A program made the translations under genes and the position numbers. 64,000 nucleotides of DNA, taken from positions 1 to 64,000 of the forward strand of contig CAZDAR010000006.1 of NCBI GenBank assembly GCA_964503665.1, written 5' to 3'. Each line of letters starts with the position of its first letter. Position 1 is the stretch's first letter. Source of the stretch: 40-80 sp964503665 (GTDB taxonomy: Bacteria; Bacteroidota; Bacteroidia; Flavobacteriales_D; Crocinitomicaceae). Positions 17,848 to 26,450 of this stretch are shown piece by piece. Below the pieces are notes generated by a model. It saw nothing but the letters and a program-made list of their open reading frames with translations, did no database searches and had not been told where the DNA came from.

Positions 17848-18092
17848 CAACATTTTCGTGATAAATAAAATGAAAAATTGTCAAAAAAAATTTCATGAAA
17901 TTACTCTTTGGAAAGCTATGTCAAAATGTAATTCAATAGCAATTATTACTTCTTAAATAATCTTCTGTTCATTTATACATTTAAACGTTATTCGTTCATT
18001 TCTAGAATTATAAATAACATTCCCTTTCTATAAAACAACAACACTTAATTCAATAAAAATGTCAGAATTTCTTACTTTTTTATATTTTTACC

Positions 18093-18100
18093 TACATTTG
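18093..18100 (+). promoter_or_regulatory. -7 promoter box of lipoprotein gene (TACATTTG)
   Basis: Exact TAnnTTTG match 20 nt before the start codon. Confidence 0.6.
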
Positions 18101-18120
18101 TCTTCTAAATTTTTTTAATC

Positions 18121-19542
18121 ATGAAAAAACTAAGTCTACTATTACTACTACCTACATTCCTTTTTATTTTTTCCTGTAACAAAAAGTCAAGTGACCAATT
18201 AGAAACGATTGCAGCTAGTTATTTTGATACACAACCCGATATCATTGGATTTGGTAAGATTTCTATTGGTCAAATAAACGATTTGTCTAAAATTGAAAAC
18301 ATTCCTGTTTTTGGAAGTATGGTGAAAGGAGAATTGGTAAGTGTTAAATCATGTATTGATATTGATAACTATATTTATTTTGGTGTCGAAGGTAAAACGC
18401 AAGATGATATTTCTGCAACCGCATTTGCGACCGTTAAACATCTTGATTCTTTAAATAACTACTTAAAAGAAAGAGGATATACAGTTGAGAAAAAAAACAA
18501 TTTAAACATTGCTGAAGAAGATGAATTAATTTTTATATTTGATAAAGACTTGATCGCTATAAAGGCAGGTAAAAATCAAGAAAAAGAAGCATTTGTTAAA
18601 ACATTTAAAACCCTTAAAGATGGAAAAGGAGGTGCTAATAAAGACATTCTAAAAGCGCTTCAAAAGGAAGCCCCAATCGCCATTGCTTTATTTCCTAATA
18701 AAGCATACAATCTAAATCAAGATGATGAATTAAAAGCAGTCATGAGTGGTGATTTATACGATGGTATTTTACAGAGTATCGATATTCAATTCTTGAATGG
18801 TAAAATCGAATTAACGAATGAATTCATTGGTGAAAAAGATAAATTAGCAAAGTTGGATTTTATCAATCATTCGAAAGAAACGAAAGCATTTAAAATTTCA
18901 GGTAAAGATATTTTGACTTTAGCTCTAAATGTTGATTTTGAAAGAATTGAGAAAGAAAATAAGAAACTTTTTGACTTCTTCTTTTCTAAAATGAATGATG
19001 AAATGGATGCTTATGCAGAATTAGGAGTAAGAAAAACAAAAAATGATGAAATCATTGAAACAATAAATAAATTCTCTTCAAAAGATCATCCTTTAACAAA
19101 CATTTCAAATGGTATTTTCTTTCTGACCGCTGATGCCAATAAAGAAAATGGAAAACCACCTCACATCAAATTTTATTTAGGTTCTAAAAATACTGAGTTA
19201 AAAAATTACTTGAGAGATTTAATTAAGTCTTGGGACAAGTTAGCGCAAATAACGATTACGAAAAACACGATAGAAGGTACTATTTATAAATCTCAAGAAG
19301 AAATTAACTACACCGAAAACTCTGGTGCTTCCGACAATGTATTTAAACTATATGTTGACATGGACTATGTGACTTCTATATTGCAAAAAAGTGATGAGAA
19401 AAGCGCAATATTTACACGTCCTTTAAAAGACATCGATATTTATTCGAAGGGAAATGTTAGTAAGCTAATTATTCACACAAAAGATCCAAATACAAATGCG
19501 TTAGAATACTTGGTGAAAGAGTATATGAAAATGGGGAACTAA
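18121..19542 (+). CDS. Uncharacterised lipoprotein
   Basis: 473 residues with a lipoprotein signal ending at C19 in FIFSCNKKSSD, so it should be anchored in the periplasm or outer membrane. The mature part is mixed alpha/beta, rich in Lys, Asp and Asn, without further Cys. The IPVFGSMVKGELVSVKSCIDIDNYIYFGVEG region and the later ISNGIFFLTADANKENGK block are reminiscent of the DUF4836-type lipoproteins common in Bacteroidota; that assignment is tentative. msrB follows 38 bp downstream in the same direction and may share its promoter, but a functional link is unproven. Confidence 0.85.
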   Translation: MKKLSLLLLLPTFLFIFSCNKKSSDQLETIAASYFDTQPDIIGFGKISIGQINDLSKIENIPVFGSMVKGELVSVKSCIDIDNYIYFGVEGKTQDDISATAFATVKHLDSLNNYLKERGYTVEKKNNLNIAEEDELIFIFDKDLIAIKAGKNQEKEAFVKTFKTLKDGKGGANKDILKALQKEAPIAIALFPNKAYNLNQDDELKAVMSGDLYDGILQSIDIQFLNGKIELTNEFIGEKDKLAKLDFINHSKETKAFKISGKDILTLALNVDFERIEKENKKLFDFFFSKMNDEMDAYAELGVRKTKNDEIIETINKFSSKDHPLTNISNGIFFLTADANKENGKPPHIKFYLGSKNTELKNYLRDLIKSWDKLAQITITKNTIEGTIYKSQEEINYTENSGASDNVFKLYVDMDYVTSILQKSDEKSAIFTRPLKDIDIYSKGNVSKLIIHTKDPNTNALEYLVKEYMKMGN

Positions 19543-19580
19543 TCTTATGGTGAATGAATAAGGGATGATCGATAGAATCA

Positions 19581-19961
19581 ATGGACGATACGAATAAGAG
19601 TTGGAAGGTGTTAACACCTAAAGAGGCAGAGGTAATCCTTCACAAAGGGACAGAATATCCTTATACGGGAGAATATGTCGCTCTTTTTAAAAAGGGAACT
19701 TACGTTTGTAAGCAATGCGAAACACCGCTCTATCGTTCAGAAGACAAGTTTCATTCTTCCTGTGGTTGGCCATCTTTTGATGACGAAATAGAAAACGCAG
19801 TGACAAAAACCATTGATTCAGATGGTCATAGAATAGAAATAACATGTGCCAATTGTGGTGGACATTTAGGCCATATATTTCAAGGTGAAGGATTTACACC
19901 TAAAGACACAAGACATTGTGTTAACTCTATTTCACTAAAGTTCGTCATGGATAGCGAATAA
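19581..19961 (+). CDS. msrB: Peptide-methionine (R)-S-oxide reductase
   Basis: 126 residues. It reduces methionine-R-sulfoxide in oxidised proteins. The structural zinc is held by C43/C46 (CKQC) and C89/C92 (CANC); the active-site region shows CGWPSF and GGHLGH, with the catalytic C113 in RHCVNSISLKF. C61 in CGWPSF sits where the family's resolving Cys is often found. No signal peptide is present, so it is cytosolic. No msrA is fused or adjacent. Confidence 0.95.
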   Translation: MDDTNKSWKVLTPKEAEVILHKGTEYPYTGEYVALFKKGTYVCKQCETPLYRSEDKFHSSCGWPSFDDEIENAVTKTIDSDGHRIEITCANCGGHLGHIFQGEGFTPKDTRHCVNSISLKFVMDSE

Positions 19962-20066
19962 AATACTTCACACATTCCTTATTTTTTATACAAATTCAGT
20001 TCTAACCGTTTATAATAATTTTTAACCTTTTGACATTTCTTTAAATAGTTATCGCTAGAGATTTGT

Positions 20067-20074
20067 CATCTTTG
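20067..20074 (+). promoter_or_regulatory. Near-consensus -7 box of the M16 peptidase pair (CATCTTTG)
   Basis: One mismatch from TAnnTTTG, 25 nt before the first M16 start codon. Confidence 0.35.
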
Positions 20075-20099
20075 TAAATTAAAGAAAAAAACAAGTTAT

Positions 20100-21569
20100 A
20101 TGAAGAAAATCATAAGCACATTAGCTATAATGGTTGGTATTTCAACGTTGAGCTTTGCACAAGAGCCAATTAAATATGTAGAATACGACCTTCCAAACGG
20201 CTTACATGTAATTTTACATGAAGACCATGACAATCCATTAACGGTTGTTTCTGTGATGTATCATGTTGGCTCTCAGAATGAGAAAACGGATAAAACAGGT
20301 TTCGCACACTTTTTTGAGCACTTACTTTTCGAAGGGTCTCAAAATATAGGTCGTGGTGAATACAGTCAGTTGGTAGAGAAAAACGGTGGAGCGTTAAACG
20401 CAAATACAACACCAGACAGAACCTATTATTTTGAAATCTTACCTTCAAACCAAACTGAATTAGGTCTTTGGTTAGAGTCAGAAAGAATGTTGCACGCTAA
20501 AGTAGATAGCGTTGGTATTGAAACACAAAGAAACGTCGTGAAAGAAGAAAGACGTATGCGTTTTGACAACCAACCTTATGGAACATTTATCGAAGAAGCA
20601 TTTCAAAATGTATATGCTGGAACGAGTTACGGATGGTCTGTTATCGGAAGTATGGAACATTTATCCAATGCAGAAGAGGAAGATTACGTGAACTTCTACC
20701 AAACATTTTATGTGCCTTCAAATGCCGTACTTTCTATTTCTGGAGACTTTGATATCAAAGAAATAAAAGGATGGATTAATAAGTATTTCGGTTCAATACC
20801 TTCTGGTGAAGCAATTAATCTATACCGCAATTTCTTACGTTTGAATAACGTTCAGTTTAAAGAAAAATATGGTGTTGAAAAATCGATTTTTGACCAAAAA
20901 GATTTCTTTGCTTCTAAAAATGCAGAAGCCAAAAAATTGATAGCAAAATATAGCGCAATTCCTACAACAATTAAGCGTCCAACTAAAAATGATGCGAATT
21001 TGCCAAAGGCTATCGAAAAAACAATTTATGACAACGTAGATTTACCTGGTTTATTTATGGTGTACAAGTTACCAAACGAAAATCATCCTGACGCATACGC
21101 TTTACAATTAATGAACACTGTATTGGCAGGTTCAGAAAGTTCTAGAATTTACAAACAATTAGTAGAGAAAAAACAATTATCATCAGCTGCATTCTCTTTC
21201 CCTTACATGTTAGAAAACGCAGGTATGGATATTGTTGCTTCCATTTGCGCTAAAGGAAAAACAATTGAAGAGAATTTAGCCGCAATAGATGAAGAAATTG
21301 CTAAAATGCAAAATGAATTGATTTCTGACGAAGAATTGGAAAAAGTTAAGAATCAAATGGAAAAGCAATTCATCGAGCGTATTGGAAGTATTTCAAGTGT
21401 AGCAGAATTATTAGCTCAAAGTTATATGTATCAAGGTTCAACTGAATTAGTGAATACAGAATTGCAAAAATACATGAAAGTTACGAAAGAAGATATTCAG
21501 CGCGTTGCGCAAAAATACCTGACGAAAGATAACAGAGTTATTTTAAACTATTTACCAAAACAAGATTAA
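20100..21569 (+). CDS. M16 zinc peptidase, catalytic subunit
   Basis: 489 residues with a signal peptide (MKKIISTLAIMVGISTLSFAQ), so periplasmic. The inverted zinc motif HFFEH is at residues 70-74, and the third ligand is the Glu of VVKEERR about 75 residues later (148/149), the spacing expected for M16 (pitrilysin/processing peptidase) enzymes. The second, non-catalytic M16 repeat covers about 210-480. The gene for a second M16 protein without the zinc motif starts 12 bp downstream; the two probably form a clamshell heterodimer like mitochondrial processing peptidase. Substrates are unknown, probably peptides or imported small proteins. Confidence 0.92.
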   Translation: MKKIISTLAIMVGISTLSFAQEPIKYVEYDLPNGLHVILHEDHDNPLTVVSVMYHVGSQNEKTDKTGFAHFFEHLLFEGSQNIGRGEYSQLVEKNGGALNANTTPDRTYYFEILPSNQTELGLWLESERMLHAKVDSVGIETQRNVVKEERRMRFDNQPYGTFIEEAFQNVYAGTSYGWSVIGSMEHLSNAEEEDYVNFYQTFYVPSNAVLSISGDFDIKEIKGWINKYFGSIPSGEAINLYRNFLRLNNVQFKEKYGVEKSIFDQKDFFASKNAEAKKLIAKYSAIPTTIKRPTKNDANLPKAIEKTIYDNVDLPGLFMVYKLPNENHPDAYALQLMNTVLAGSESSRIYKQLVEKKQLSSAAFSFPYMLENAGMDIVASICAKGKTIEENLAAIDEEIAKMQNELISDEELEKVKNQMEKQFIERIGSISSVAELLAQSYMYQGSTELVNTELQKYMKVTKEDIQRVAQKYLTKDNRVILNYLPKQD

Positions 21570-21581
21570 TATTGAACGATT

Positions 21582-23669
21582 ATGAAAAAATTGATTTTAA
21601 TACTCGCAATAGTAGGAATTAGCACCATATCTTTTGGACAATTAGATCGCTCAATTCAACCTAAAGCAGCTCCCGCACCAGAACTTCAAATTAAAGACCC
21701 GCAAGTTTTTACCTTGAAAAATGGATTAAAAGTGATTCTTTCTGAGAATCATAAATTACCTACTGTGGCGGTTTATTTTAACTCTCCAAGTGATTACAGT
21801 GTGGAAGGTAAAAAAGCAGGTGTCAACAAAATGATGGGGGATTTAGTATTGGCTGGAACAGAAAAAAGAACAAAAGACCAATTTGATAATGAAAAAGATT
21901 TCATCGGTCTTTCTATTTATTCTAGTGCTAAGCAATTGTATATTCAAACTTTGAAAAAACATTTAGCTAAAGCAACCGATTTATTTACTGATGCTTTATA
22001 CAATGCAACATTCCCTCAATCAGAAATCGATCGTGTTAAAACGAAGTATGAGTCTGATTTATTGTCTGGGAAATCTAATCCTACGTACATTGGACAAAAT
22101 GTAATGAAAAAATTAGTGTATGGTGAAAATCATCCAATGGGTGAGATTTTAACAGAGGAAACATTAAAGAATATTACACGTGATGATATCGTTGCTGCTT
22201 ATAAAAGAATGTACACGCCTGAAAAAGGTTATCTAACAATTGTTGGAGACATGACATTAGAAGAAGCGAAGAAATATGCGGAAGATAATTTCAGTAGCTG
22301 GACAGGTGAAGCGCCTTACACTGCTAATTTCGAAATCCCTAAAAACACACAAGGCAACAGAGTAATCTTTGTGAACAAGAAAGGAGCCGTTCAATCTAAG
22401 ATATTTATCGCTACACCTTTGGATATAACAAAAGGAGACGTGAATGACTTACCGTTTAATGTAACCAATCAAATTTTAGGTGGAGCAGGATTCGGAACTC
22501 GTTTAATGCAGAATTTAAGAGAAGACAAAGCGTATACATACGGAGCATACTCTCAATATGCAACGAATGAATACGGAAGTTACTTTGTAGCTTCTGGGGA
22601 TTTTAGAAATGCCGTTACTGATAGTGCTATCACACAATTTATCTACGAATTAAATCGTATTACAGAAGGAAAGGTTAGCGCGGATGAATTAGCACAAACT
22701 AAAGCAATGATGACAGGCCGTTTCGCACGCTCTTTGGAAGATGCTGAAACATATGCAGACTTCGCTTACAATATCTTTAAATACAATTTACCAGCAGATT
22801 ATTACAAAACATATTTAAAGAAATTAGACGGTATTTCTGAAGATGATATTTTAGCAATTGCACAAAAATTCATCAATCCGAAGAAATTATTAATTATCGT
22901 TGTCGGAAATGAAGAAGTACTTGAAAGTTTAAAGCAATTCGATGCGGATGGAAATATCGAAAAGTTAGATGCTTACGGTGATCCTGTAAAAGAAATTCGT
23001 CCAGCGGATATTACAAAACAACAACTAGTTGAAAAGTACATTTTATTGAATACTAACTCTAAAACATTAGCTGAAGCGAAGAAAAAAGTAAAGAAAGTGA
23101 AATCAGTTGAGCAAGAAATCGCTATGACGACACCTCAAATTCCAATGCCTTTGACAATGAAGCAATATTTCCAAGCTCCTAACAAGTCAGCAATGTCTAT
23201 TGAAGTACAAGGTATGCTGGTTCAACGTCAGTATTTCGATGGTAAAACGGGTGGTCAATTTGTAATGCAAGTTGGAACAACTGAATTGTCTGCTGATGAA
23301 ATTGCTGAGAAAAATAAAACAGCTGGTTTATTTGAAGAGTTGAATTATGATGCAAATGGAATCGATTATGAATTGATAGGAATTGAAAACCATAATGGAG
23401 CAGATTACTATGTGATTCATCGTAAAAATCCAAAAGGAGAGTCATTTGATTATTACTCTTTAGACGGTCAAAAAGAAAAAACAGTTACCATCGTTACGGA
23501 AGACGAAAAAACGCAAGAAGTAACAAATACATATGGTGATTATAAAGATGTAGATGGTATTAAATTTCCACATAAAATGAATCTTATTACTGGCGAAATG
23601 GGACTTAACGGAGAAGTTAAGAGCATTAAAGTAAACCAGAAAATTGACGTTGCAGTTTTTAAAAAATAA
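21582..23669 (+). CDS. M16 family protein, non-catalytic partner with LolA-like C-terminal domain
   Basis: 695 residues with a signal peptide (to ISFGQ). Two M16 repeats cover about 35-460, but where HxxEH should lie the sequence reads NKMMGDLVLAG, so it cannot bind zinc. LREDKAYTYGAYSQYATNEYGSY is the glycine/tyrosine-rich element typical of the substrate-binding half. Residues after about 510 form an extra domain (PLTMKQYFQAPNKSAMSIE...YYSLDGQKEKTVTIVTE...DVDGIKFPHKM) resembling outer-membrane lipoprotein-sorting (LolA-like) folds, a fusion also seen in other Bacteroidota M16 proteins. It follows the catalytic subunit by 12 bp. Confidence 0.88.
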   Translation: MKKLILILAIVGISTISFGQLDRSIQPKAAPAPELQIKDPQVFTLKNGLKVILSENHKLPTVAVYFNSPSDYSVEGKKAGVNKMMGDLVLAGTEKRTKDQFDNEKDFIGLSIYSSAKQLYIQTLKKHLAKATDLFTDALYNATFPQSEIDRVKTKYESDLLSGKSNPTYIGQNVMKKLVYGENHPMGEILTEETLKNITRDDIVAAYKRMYTPEKGYLTIVGDMTLEEAKKYAEDNFSSWTGEAPYTANFEIPKNTQGNRVIFVNKKGAVQSKIFIATPLDITKGDVNDLPFNVTNQILGGAGFGTRLMQNLREDKAYTYGAYSQYATNEYGSYFVASGDFRNAVTDSAITQFIYELNRITEGKVSADELAQTKAMMTGRFARSLEDAETYADFAYNIFKYNLPADYYKTYLKKLDGISEDDILAIAQKFINPKKLLIIVVGNEEVLESLKQFDADGNIEKLDAYGDPVKEIRPADITKQQLVEKYILLNTNSKTLAEAKKKVKKVKSVEQEIAMTTPQIPMPLTMKQYFQAPNKSAMSIEVQGMLVQRQYFDGKTGGQFVMQVGTTELSADEIAEKNKTAGLFEELNYDANGIDYELIGIENHNGADYYVIHRKNPKGESFDYYSLDGQKEKTVTIVTEDEKTQEVTNTYGDYKDVDGIKFPHKMNLITGEMGLNGEVKSIKVNQKIDVAVFKK

Positions 23670-23684
23670 CTGAAATAATTTCCT

Positions 23685-23712
23685 GAAAGCCCAACTTAGG
23701 TTGGGCTTTCTC
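23685..23712 (+). terminator. Terminator after the M16 pair
   Basis: Stem GAAAGCCCAAC / GTTGGGCTTTC with a very short loop, shortly after the stop codon. Confidence 0.75.
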
Positions 23713-23746
23713 GTTTTAAAGATGATGGTAAATCTAAATTTCACTT

Positions 23747-23754
23747 TATCTTTG
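23747..23754 (+). promoter_or_regulatory. -7 promoter box of PKD protein gene (TATCTTTG)
   Basis: Exact TAnnTTTG match 19 nt before the start codon. Confidence 0.6.
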
Positions 23755-23773
23755 TACCAATCATAGTACACAC

Positions 23774-26434
23774 ATGAAAAGAATTGTCTTTATACTATTT
23801 TTCTGTTTTCTATCCTTTCAAAGTTTAGCTTCTCATATTATTGGGGGAGAAATGTACTATGATTACTTAGGGAATAATCAGTATAAAGTCTATATCGTTA
23901 TTTACCGAGACTGTGCTTCTAGTGGTGCTGCGTTTGATGATCCGCTGGATCTTGCTATCTATAAAGACAACGGTGGTTTATTCCAAAAAATTAGTATTGC
24001 TGTACCTCCTTCAACAAAATTACCCATCAAGTTTGATAACCCTTGCGTTCAAACACCCAGTGGCTTTTGTAACGAGCGAGCAATTTATACGAAGATATTA
24101 ACTTTACCACCAAGAAGCGGCGGTTATTATCTTAGTTATCAGCGCTGTTGTCGTACTCCTAATATTATTAATATTGTCACACCTGGAGATGTTGGACTGA
24201 CATTAACCATACACATTCCAACGAACGCTAATAATCTAAATATTAATTCCAGCCCACGATTCACCAATTATCCACCTTTGGTTCTTTGTAATAATCAGAC
24301 ACTTAATTTTGACCATTCAGCTACCGAACCAGACGGAGATCAATTAGTGTACGACTTTTATGCTCCTTATGCTGGTGCTAGTAGTACCAATCCTCAACCA
24401 CCACAAGCACCACCGCCACCTTATCAACAAATTATTTGGGCAAATGGTTTCTCCGCTGCCAATCCATTTGGCTCTGGCGCTACCATTTCAATAGACCCTA
24501 ACACAGGTCATTTAATAGCTGCGCCATTTTTACAAGGTTATTTTGTAGTAGGAATACGAGTAAGAGAATACCGAAATGGTGTGTTACTGAGCACTGTTAT
24601 CCGCGATTTTATCTTTCAAGTAATCAGTTGTAATGTAACACTTGATGCTATTATTGTTCCACAAGATCAATTACCTGGATTTATAGATGTCTGCCAAGGA
24701 ACAGCGGTCAATTTCAAAAATAACAGCTATGGAGGCACTACCTATGAATGGGATTTTGGTGTTCCAGGAATAACCTCAGATGTGAGTTCACAATTTTCAC
24801 CCTCATACAACTATCCAGCTCCGGGAGATTATACCGTTACTTTAATTGTCAATAAAGGAATGCCATGCAGCGATACATCTACACAAATTTTCAAAGTATA
24901 CGAATCCTTGAATGTTGACTTTACGGGAGATGACTCGTTGTGTTTGAATGGAAATAGCTACGACTTTACAGGCACTTATTTAGGTCCTACTCCACCAACT
25001 TATACCTGGAGTTTTGGTCCCAATTCTACCGATCAATCCACTTTAATAACTGCTGAGAATGTTCATTTCAATACGGCTGGAAACCAAACAGTAGCACTTA
25101 CTGCAACATTCAAAAGTTGCACAAAAACAAAGACCAAAACAATTTATGTTGTTCCGCAACCACAAGCTGATTTTGATATTATGCAGAATAGCGCTTGTGT
25201 TGGATTGACACAAAGTTTTACCAACAATTCTACTAATGCAACCAGCTACGATTGGACATTCGGAGATGGTAATTCAAGTAGCATAAAAGATCCTACTTAC
25301 ACCTATTCAATACCTGGAACCTACACTGTACAGTTGATTACAAGTACAGGAACTAATTGCATGGACACCACTAGTAAACAGGTCGTAATAAACGACTCAT
25401 TAGAAGTAAATTTCACCTATAATGATTCTTTGTGTGTCTCCAATCCGAATACGCATTTTAAAAGTATCGTTTCAGGACCTAATAATTATTCGATGCTATG
25501 GAATTTCGGAAACAATGCTACTCCCAATTCTTCTACGCAGGATGAAGTCGATGTAACATATAGTCAAGCGGGGACATTCCCTGTTACACTAACCGTCAAT
25601 CTAAGTAGTTGTTCGGTAACGAAAACAGATATGGTTACTGTTTTTAAAAACCCAACTATTAGTTTTACTTTTAAAGATAAATTATATTGTGATCCAGCAA
25701 CGGTTGATTTTATCAATCAAAGTCAATCACAAACACCACTTAAATACTTTTGGGATTTAGGAAATGGTCAAACTTCCACCAAACAAAATGCAATGGGCAC
25801 TTATACTGCATCAGGTATCTATTCCGTTAGTTTAACGATTATGTCATCCACTGGATGCACTGATACGATGACCTTAACGAAAGACAGCTTATTTAAAATA
25901 TTCCCTTCTCCAACTGCTGGCTTTGCAATTTCTACAGATTCAGTAACTATCTGTGAGCCGAAAGTAGAATTCACCGATCAATCTATGAACGCCACAAAAC
26001 ATGTGTACTTTTTTGGTGATAGTGTTTTCAGAAGTTTCGATGCAAACCCAACGTATTATTATACGTCAAGCGGTGTCAAGTATCCGTATCAAATTGTCGA
26101 GAATGCATATGGTTGTAAAGATACCCTACGACAAATGATATATGTTGAACCATTTACTATTTTCATTCCCAATACATTTACACCAGAAGGAGACGGACTC
26201 AACGAATTGTTTAAAGCAATTCCAACACTTCCGACAGACAGCTGGAATTTTATGATCTTTGATAAATGGGGTGAATTAATCTATCAGGCTGCTGACCCTA
26301 ATGAGACATGGGACGGAACCTACAAAGGAAAAGAAGTTCAAATCGGAACATATACCTATATTCTAGAAGTCATCTCTTGTGAAAATACGAACGCTGAAAA
26401 AATAATTAAAGGACATGTAAATGTTATTCGATGA
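23774..26434 (+). CDS. Secreted PKD-repeat protein with T9SS type B (gliding-associated) C-terminal domain
   Basis: 886 residues. After a signal peptide (to SLAS) comes the HIIGGEMYYDYLGNNQYKVYIVIYRDC domain found at the start of many Bacteroidota gliding-associated proteins. At least five PKD or PKD-like Ig domains follow, for example SYDWTFGDGNSSSIKDPTY, each with a Cys pair. The last 90 residues are a type B sorting domain (IFIPNTFTPEGDGLNELFKA...FMIFDKWGELIYQ...WDGTYKGKEVQIGTYTYILEV), which directs T9SS export. A cell-surface or adhesive role is likely. The stop codon is 16 bp from the stop of the convergent phoR gene, with no clear terminator between. Confidence 0.92.
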   Translation: MKRIVFILFFCFLSFQSLASHIIGGEMYYDYLGNNQYKVYIVIYRDCASSGAAFDDPLDLAIYKDNGGLFQKISIAVPPSTKLPIKFDNPCVQTPSGFCNERAIYTKILTLPPRSGGYYLSYQRCCRTPNIINIVTPGDVGLTLTIHIPTNANNLNINSSPRFTNYPPLVLCNNQTLNFDHSATEPDGDQLVYDFYAPYAGASSTNPQPPQAPPPPYQQIIWANGFSAANPFGSGATISIDPNTGHLIAAPFLQGYFVVGIRVREYRNGVLLSTVIRDFIFQVISCNVTLDAIIVPQDQLPGFIDVCQGTAVNFKNNSYGGTTYEWDFGVPGITSDVSSQFSPSYNYPAPGDYTVTLIVNKGMPCSDTSTQIFKVYESLNVDFTGDDSLCLNGNSYDFTGTYLGPTPPTYTWSFGPNSTDQSTLITAENVHFNTAGNQTVALTATFKSCTKTKTKTIYVVPQPQADFDIMQNSACVGLTQSFTNNSTNATSYDWTFGDGNSSSIKDPTYTYSIPGTYTVQLITSTGTNCMDTTSKQVVINDSLEVNFTYNDSLCVSNPNTHFKSIVSGPNNYSMLWNFGNNATPNSSTQDEVDVTYSQAGTFPVTLTVNLSSCSVTKTDMVTVFKNPTISFTFKDKLYCDPATVDFINQSQSQTPLKYFWDLGNGQTSTKQNAMGTYTASGIYSVSLTIMSSTGCTDTMTLTKDSLFKIFPSPTAGFAISTDSVTICEPKVEFTDQSMNATKHVYFFGDSVFRSFDANPTYYYTSSGVKYPYQIVENAYGCKDTLRQMIYVEPFTIFIPNTFTPEGDGLNELFKAIPTLPTDSWNFMIFDKWGELIYQAADPNETWDGTYKGKEVQIGTYTYILEVISCENTNAEKIIKGHVNVIR

Positions 26435-26450
26435 TGAATGTTTTTCAATC

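Larger units (their letters stand above)
17802..18120. other. Divergent intergenic region between gyrB and a lipoprotein gene
   Basis: About 320 bp, very AT-rich. It holds the gyrB -7 box near its left end and the lipoprotein -7 box near its right end. Nothing else was recognised in the middle. Confidence 0.6.

Noticed and set aside
20170..20448. 92-codon minus-strand frame inside the M16 peptidase gene
   Set aside because: Antisense to the catalytic domain with intact HFFEH; no independent support.
23460..23771. 103-codon minus-strand frame
   Set aside because: It overlaps the end of the M16 gene and the promoter of the PKD gene on the other strand, and its sequence is a low-complexity Phe/Ile/Asn run typical of antisense AT-rich DNA.
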